NCBI GenBank assembly: GCA_041744755.1
Contig: JBGTKC010000212.1
Coordinates: 1-12,869 of the forward strand
DNA: 12,869 bases
DNA from: CALDTK01 sp041744755
GTDB lineage: Bacteria; Bacteroidota; Bacteroidia; Chitinophagales; Saprospiraceae
Reading direction: 5' to 3'
Translations under genes and position numbers: made by a program
Part shown: positions 11,922 to 12,869 of the stretch, piece after piece
How the letters are laid out: each line of letters starts with the position of its first letter
How positions within the stretch are numbered: position 1 is the stretch's first letter
The notes under the pieces: model-generated
Databases searched by the model: none
Seen by the model: the letters and a program-made list of their open reading frames with translations, nothing else
What the model was told of the DNA's origin: nothing

Positions 11922-12869
11922 GGAGCCCCGAACAAACTCATCTGCGCCGGCCGCGCCTTCTGCGCCATCGGCGCAATCAGTCGCTGCCGCAAGACCTCCG
12001 GCTCCCAATTCAAATGGTGCGTCCCTTGCCCCGGGACAGTCACGAAGTACTGCGCTCGACTCCAAACCACACCGAGGCGCTTGAGGTCTTCCACCCTGAG
12101 ACTACCCGAGCGGCGGGCGGCCACGATGCGCTGGGCGGACTTGTGGCCGAGGCCCGGGACGCGCAGCAGGTCGCGCTTGTCGGCCGTGTTGATGTCGATC
12201 GGGAAGGACTCTGGGTGACGAAGCGCCCAGCCGAGCTTCGGGTCGACCTGCTCGTCCAGATTAGGATGTAGCGGGTCGAGGATCTCGTCGAGCGCGAACT
12301 CATACTGGCGCATCAGCCAGTCGGCCTGGTAGAGGCGGTGCTCGCGCAGCAAGGGTGGGGTGGTGAGGTCGGCCGAGATGCGGGCGTCGGTGGCGATCGG
12401 GATGTAGCCGGAGTAGTAGACGCGCTTGAGGTGCTGCGTTTTGTAGAGGCCGTCCGCGAGCGTGAGGACCTCAGCGTCCGTTTCGGGGGTGGCGCCGACC
12501 ACGAGTTGGGTAGACTGGCCACCGGCGGCGAAGGAGAGGCCTTTCTCCGAGCTTCGCCCCGCAGCGCCAGTGCCGGCACCCAGGTACAGTTTTGGCGAAA
12601 GCCGCTCTTTCTTATCCTCCGCAATGCGATCGCGCAGGTAGGCCATTGGCTCCATGACCTCCTTGTAGTTCTTCTCCGGGGCCACGTGCTTGAGCGACAT
12701 CTCGCTCGGGATCTCGATGTTGACCGAGAGGCGATCGGCGACGCGGCCGGCACGTTCGAGCAATTCTGGACTCGCGCCTGGGATGGCCTTGAGGTGGATG
12801 TAGCCACCAAATTTGTGTTCGTGGCGCAGCTTCTCGCCGATCTGCACGAGGCGCTCCATGGTCGTGTCG
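11918..12869 (-). CDS. Putative DNA modification/repair radical-SAM protein (TIGR03916; N-terminus beyond window edge)
   Basis: The minus strand is open from the window edge to TGA at 11918; about 317 residues are seen, so the ATG at 12859 is internal and the N-terminal part with the CxxxCxxC iron-sulfur motif is missing. Family stretches are RHEHKFGGYIHLKAIPGAS, DRLSVNIEIPSEMSLKHVAPEKN, GGQSTQLVVGATPETD and RVYYSGYIPI. A helix-hairpin-helix segment follows (DINTADKRDLLRVPGLGHKSAQRIV), a non-specific DNA-binding element. The last residues, QMSLFGAP, contain QMSLF, matching the beta-sliding-clamp binding pattern QLxLF. The DUF4130 partner follows by a GTGA overlap. The reaction is unknown; radical-SAM chemistry on DNA tied to replication or repair is the reasonable reading. 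Contains a GTTTT-hairpin copy. Confidence 0.92.
   Translation of the reverse strand, partial: DTTMERLVQIGEKLRHEHKFGGYIHLKAIPGASPELLERAGRVADRLSVNIEIPSEMSLKHVAPEKNYKEVMEPMAYLRDRIAEDKKERLSPKLYLGAGTGAAGRSSEKGLSFAAGGQSTQLVVGATPETDAEVLTLADGLYKTQHLKRVYYSGYIPIATDARISADLTTPPLLREHRLYQADWLMRQYEFALDEILDPLHPNLDEQVDPKLGWALRHPESFPIDINTADKRDLLRVPGLGHKSAQRIVAARRSGSLRVEDLKRLGVVWSRAQYFVTVPGQGTHHLNWEPEVLRQRLIAPMAQKARPAQMSLFGAP
12589..12603 (+). repeat. GTTTT-GNRA hairpin motif, copy 12 (in radical-SAM gene, antisense)
   Basis: Reads G TTTT GGC GAAA GCC, the majority form, in codons for LSPKL on the other strand. Same antisense codon phase as copy 5 in an unrelated protein. Confidence 0.82.

Noticed and set aside
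1216..12603. Hairpin elements as integron attC sites, REP elements or a CRISPR array
   Set aside because: No integrase, RAYT or cas gene in the window. Copies are single, about 1 kb apart and inside conserved codons, and they lack attC core sites (RYYYAAC/GTTRRRY pairs) or REP-like GTAG-plus-long-stem layout.
12857..12859. ATG as the start of the radical-SAM gene
   Set aside because: The frame stays open to the window edge, and the family has a cysteine-cluster domain upstream of this point, so the ATG is internal.

Overview
The window reads as a chromosomal segment of a GC-rich member of the Bacteroidota, most likely Saprospiria/Lewinella-like. This is inferred from the DUF6702 + HupE/UreJ + YidD gene set, near absence of Shine-Dalgarno sequences, TAnnTTTG-type -7 promoter boxes, and the flavour of the proteins. 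No rRNA, tRNA, CRISPR array, insertion sequence or phage gene was seen.

Layout, left to right. (1) Minus strand: a RelE/ParE-type toxin cut by the left edge (1-276) behind its antitoxin (268-511 region). A CGCAGAG repeat cluster (541-575) follows, then NAD-dependent DNA ligase ligA (586-2772). (2) Divergent from ligA is a secreted alpha/beta-hydrolase esterase (2810-3658, plus). (3) A small one-TM protein (3674-3883, minus). (4) A minus-strand operon: HupE/UreJ-like membrane protein (4965-5558), DUF6702 exported protein (4344-4889) and YidD (4096-4335). (5) Homogentisate 1,2-dioxygenase hmgA (5646-6809, minus), divergent from a four-TM protein (6843-7289, plus) across 33 bp that hold an inverted repeat. 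(6) A secreted protein with an 18-bp tandem repeat (7483-7950, plus) runs tail-to-tail into S-adenosylhomocysteine hydrolase (7947-9260, minus); their stop codons share one CTAG. (7) A secreted protein of unknown function (9430-9927, minus), a CvpA-family membrane protein (10083-10634, plus) and an 84-residue unknown (10692-10946, minus). (8) A translationally coupled minus-strand pair: a radical-SAM/helix-hairpin-helix DNA-repair-type protein cut by the right edge (11918-12869) and a TIGR03915/DUF4130 protein (11112-11921).

The most striking signal is not a gene. A 15-nt motif, G-TTTT-NNN-GNRA-N'N'N', occurs 12 times on both strands, inside genes and between them. NNN and N'N'N' are complementary, so the element is a 3-bp hairpin with a GNRA tetraloop preceded by GTTTT. 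The stem changes on both sides together (GGC/GCC, GCC/GGC, CGC/GCG, TGC/GCA, GAC/GTC), and the loop varies only within GNRA (GAAA, GGAA, GCAA, GTAA). By hand count, 12 of the 20 GTTTT strings in the window (both strands) are followed by this hairpin, against roughly 0.01 expected for random sequence. None of the 20 TTTT runs preceded by another base is. Copies in genes lie in several frames and in sense or antisense, so the constraint is on the nucleic acid, not the protein. The function is unknown.

A second theme is possible leaderless transcription: TAnnTTTG-like -7 boxes lie only 4-5 nt before the ATG of the antitoxin, hmgA, the divergent membrane gene and cvpA.
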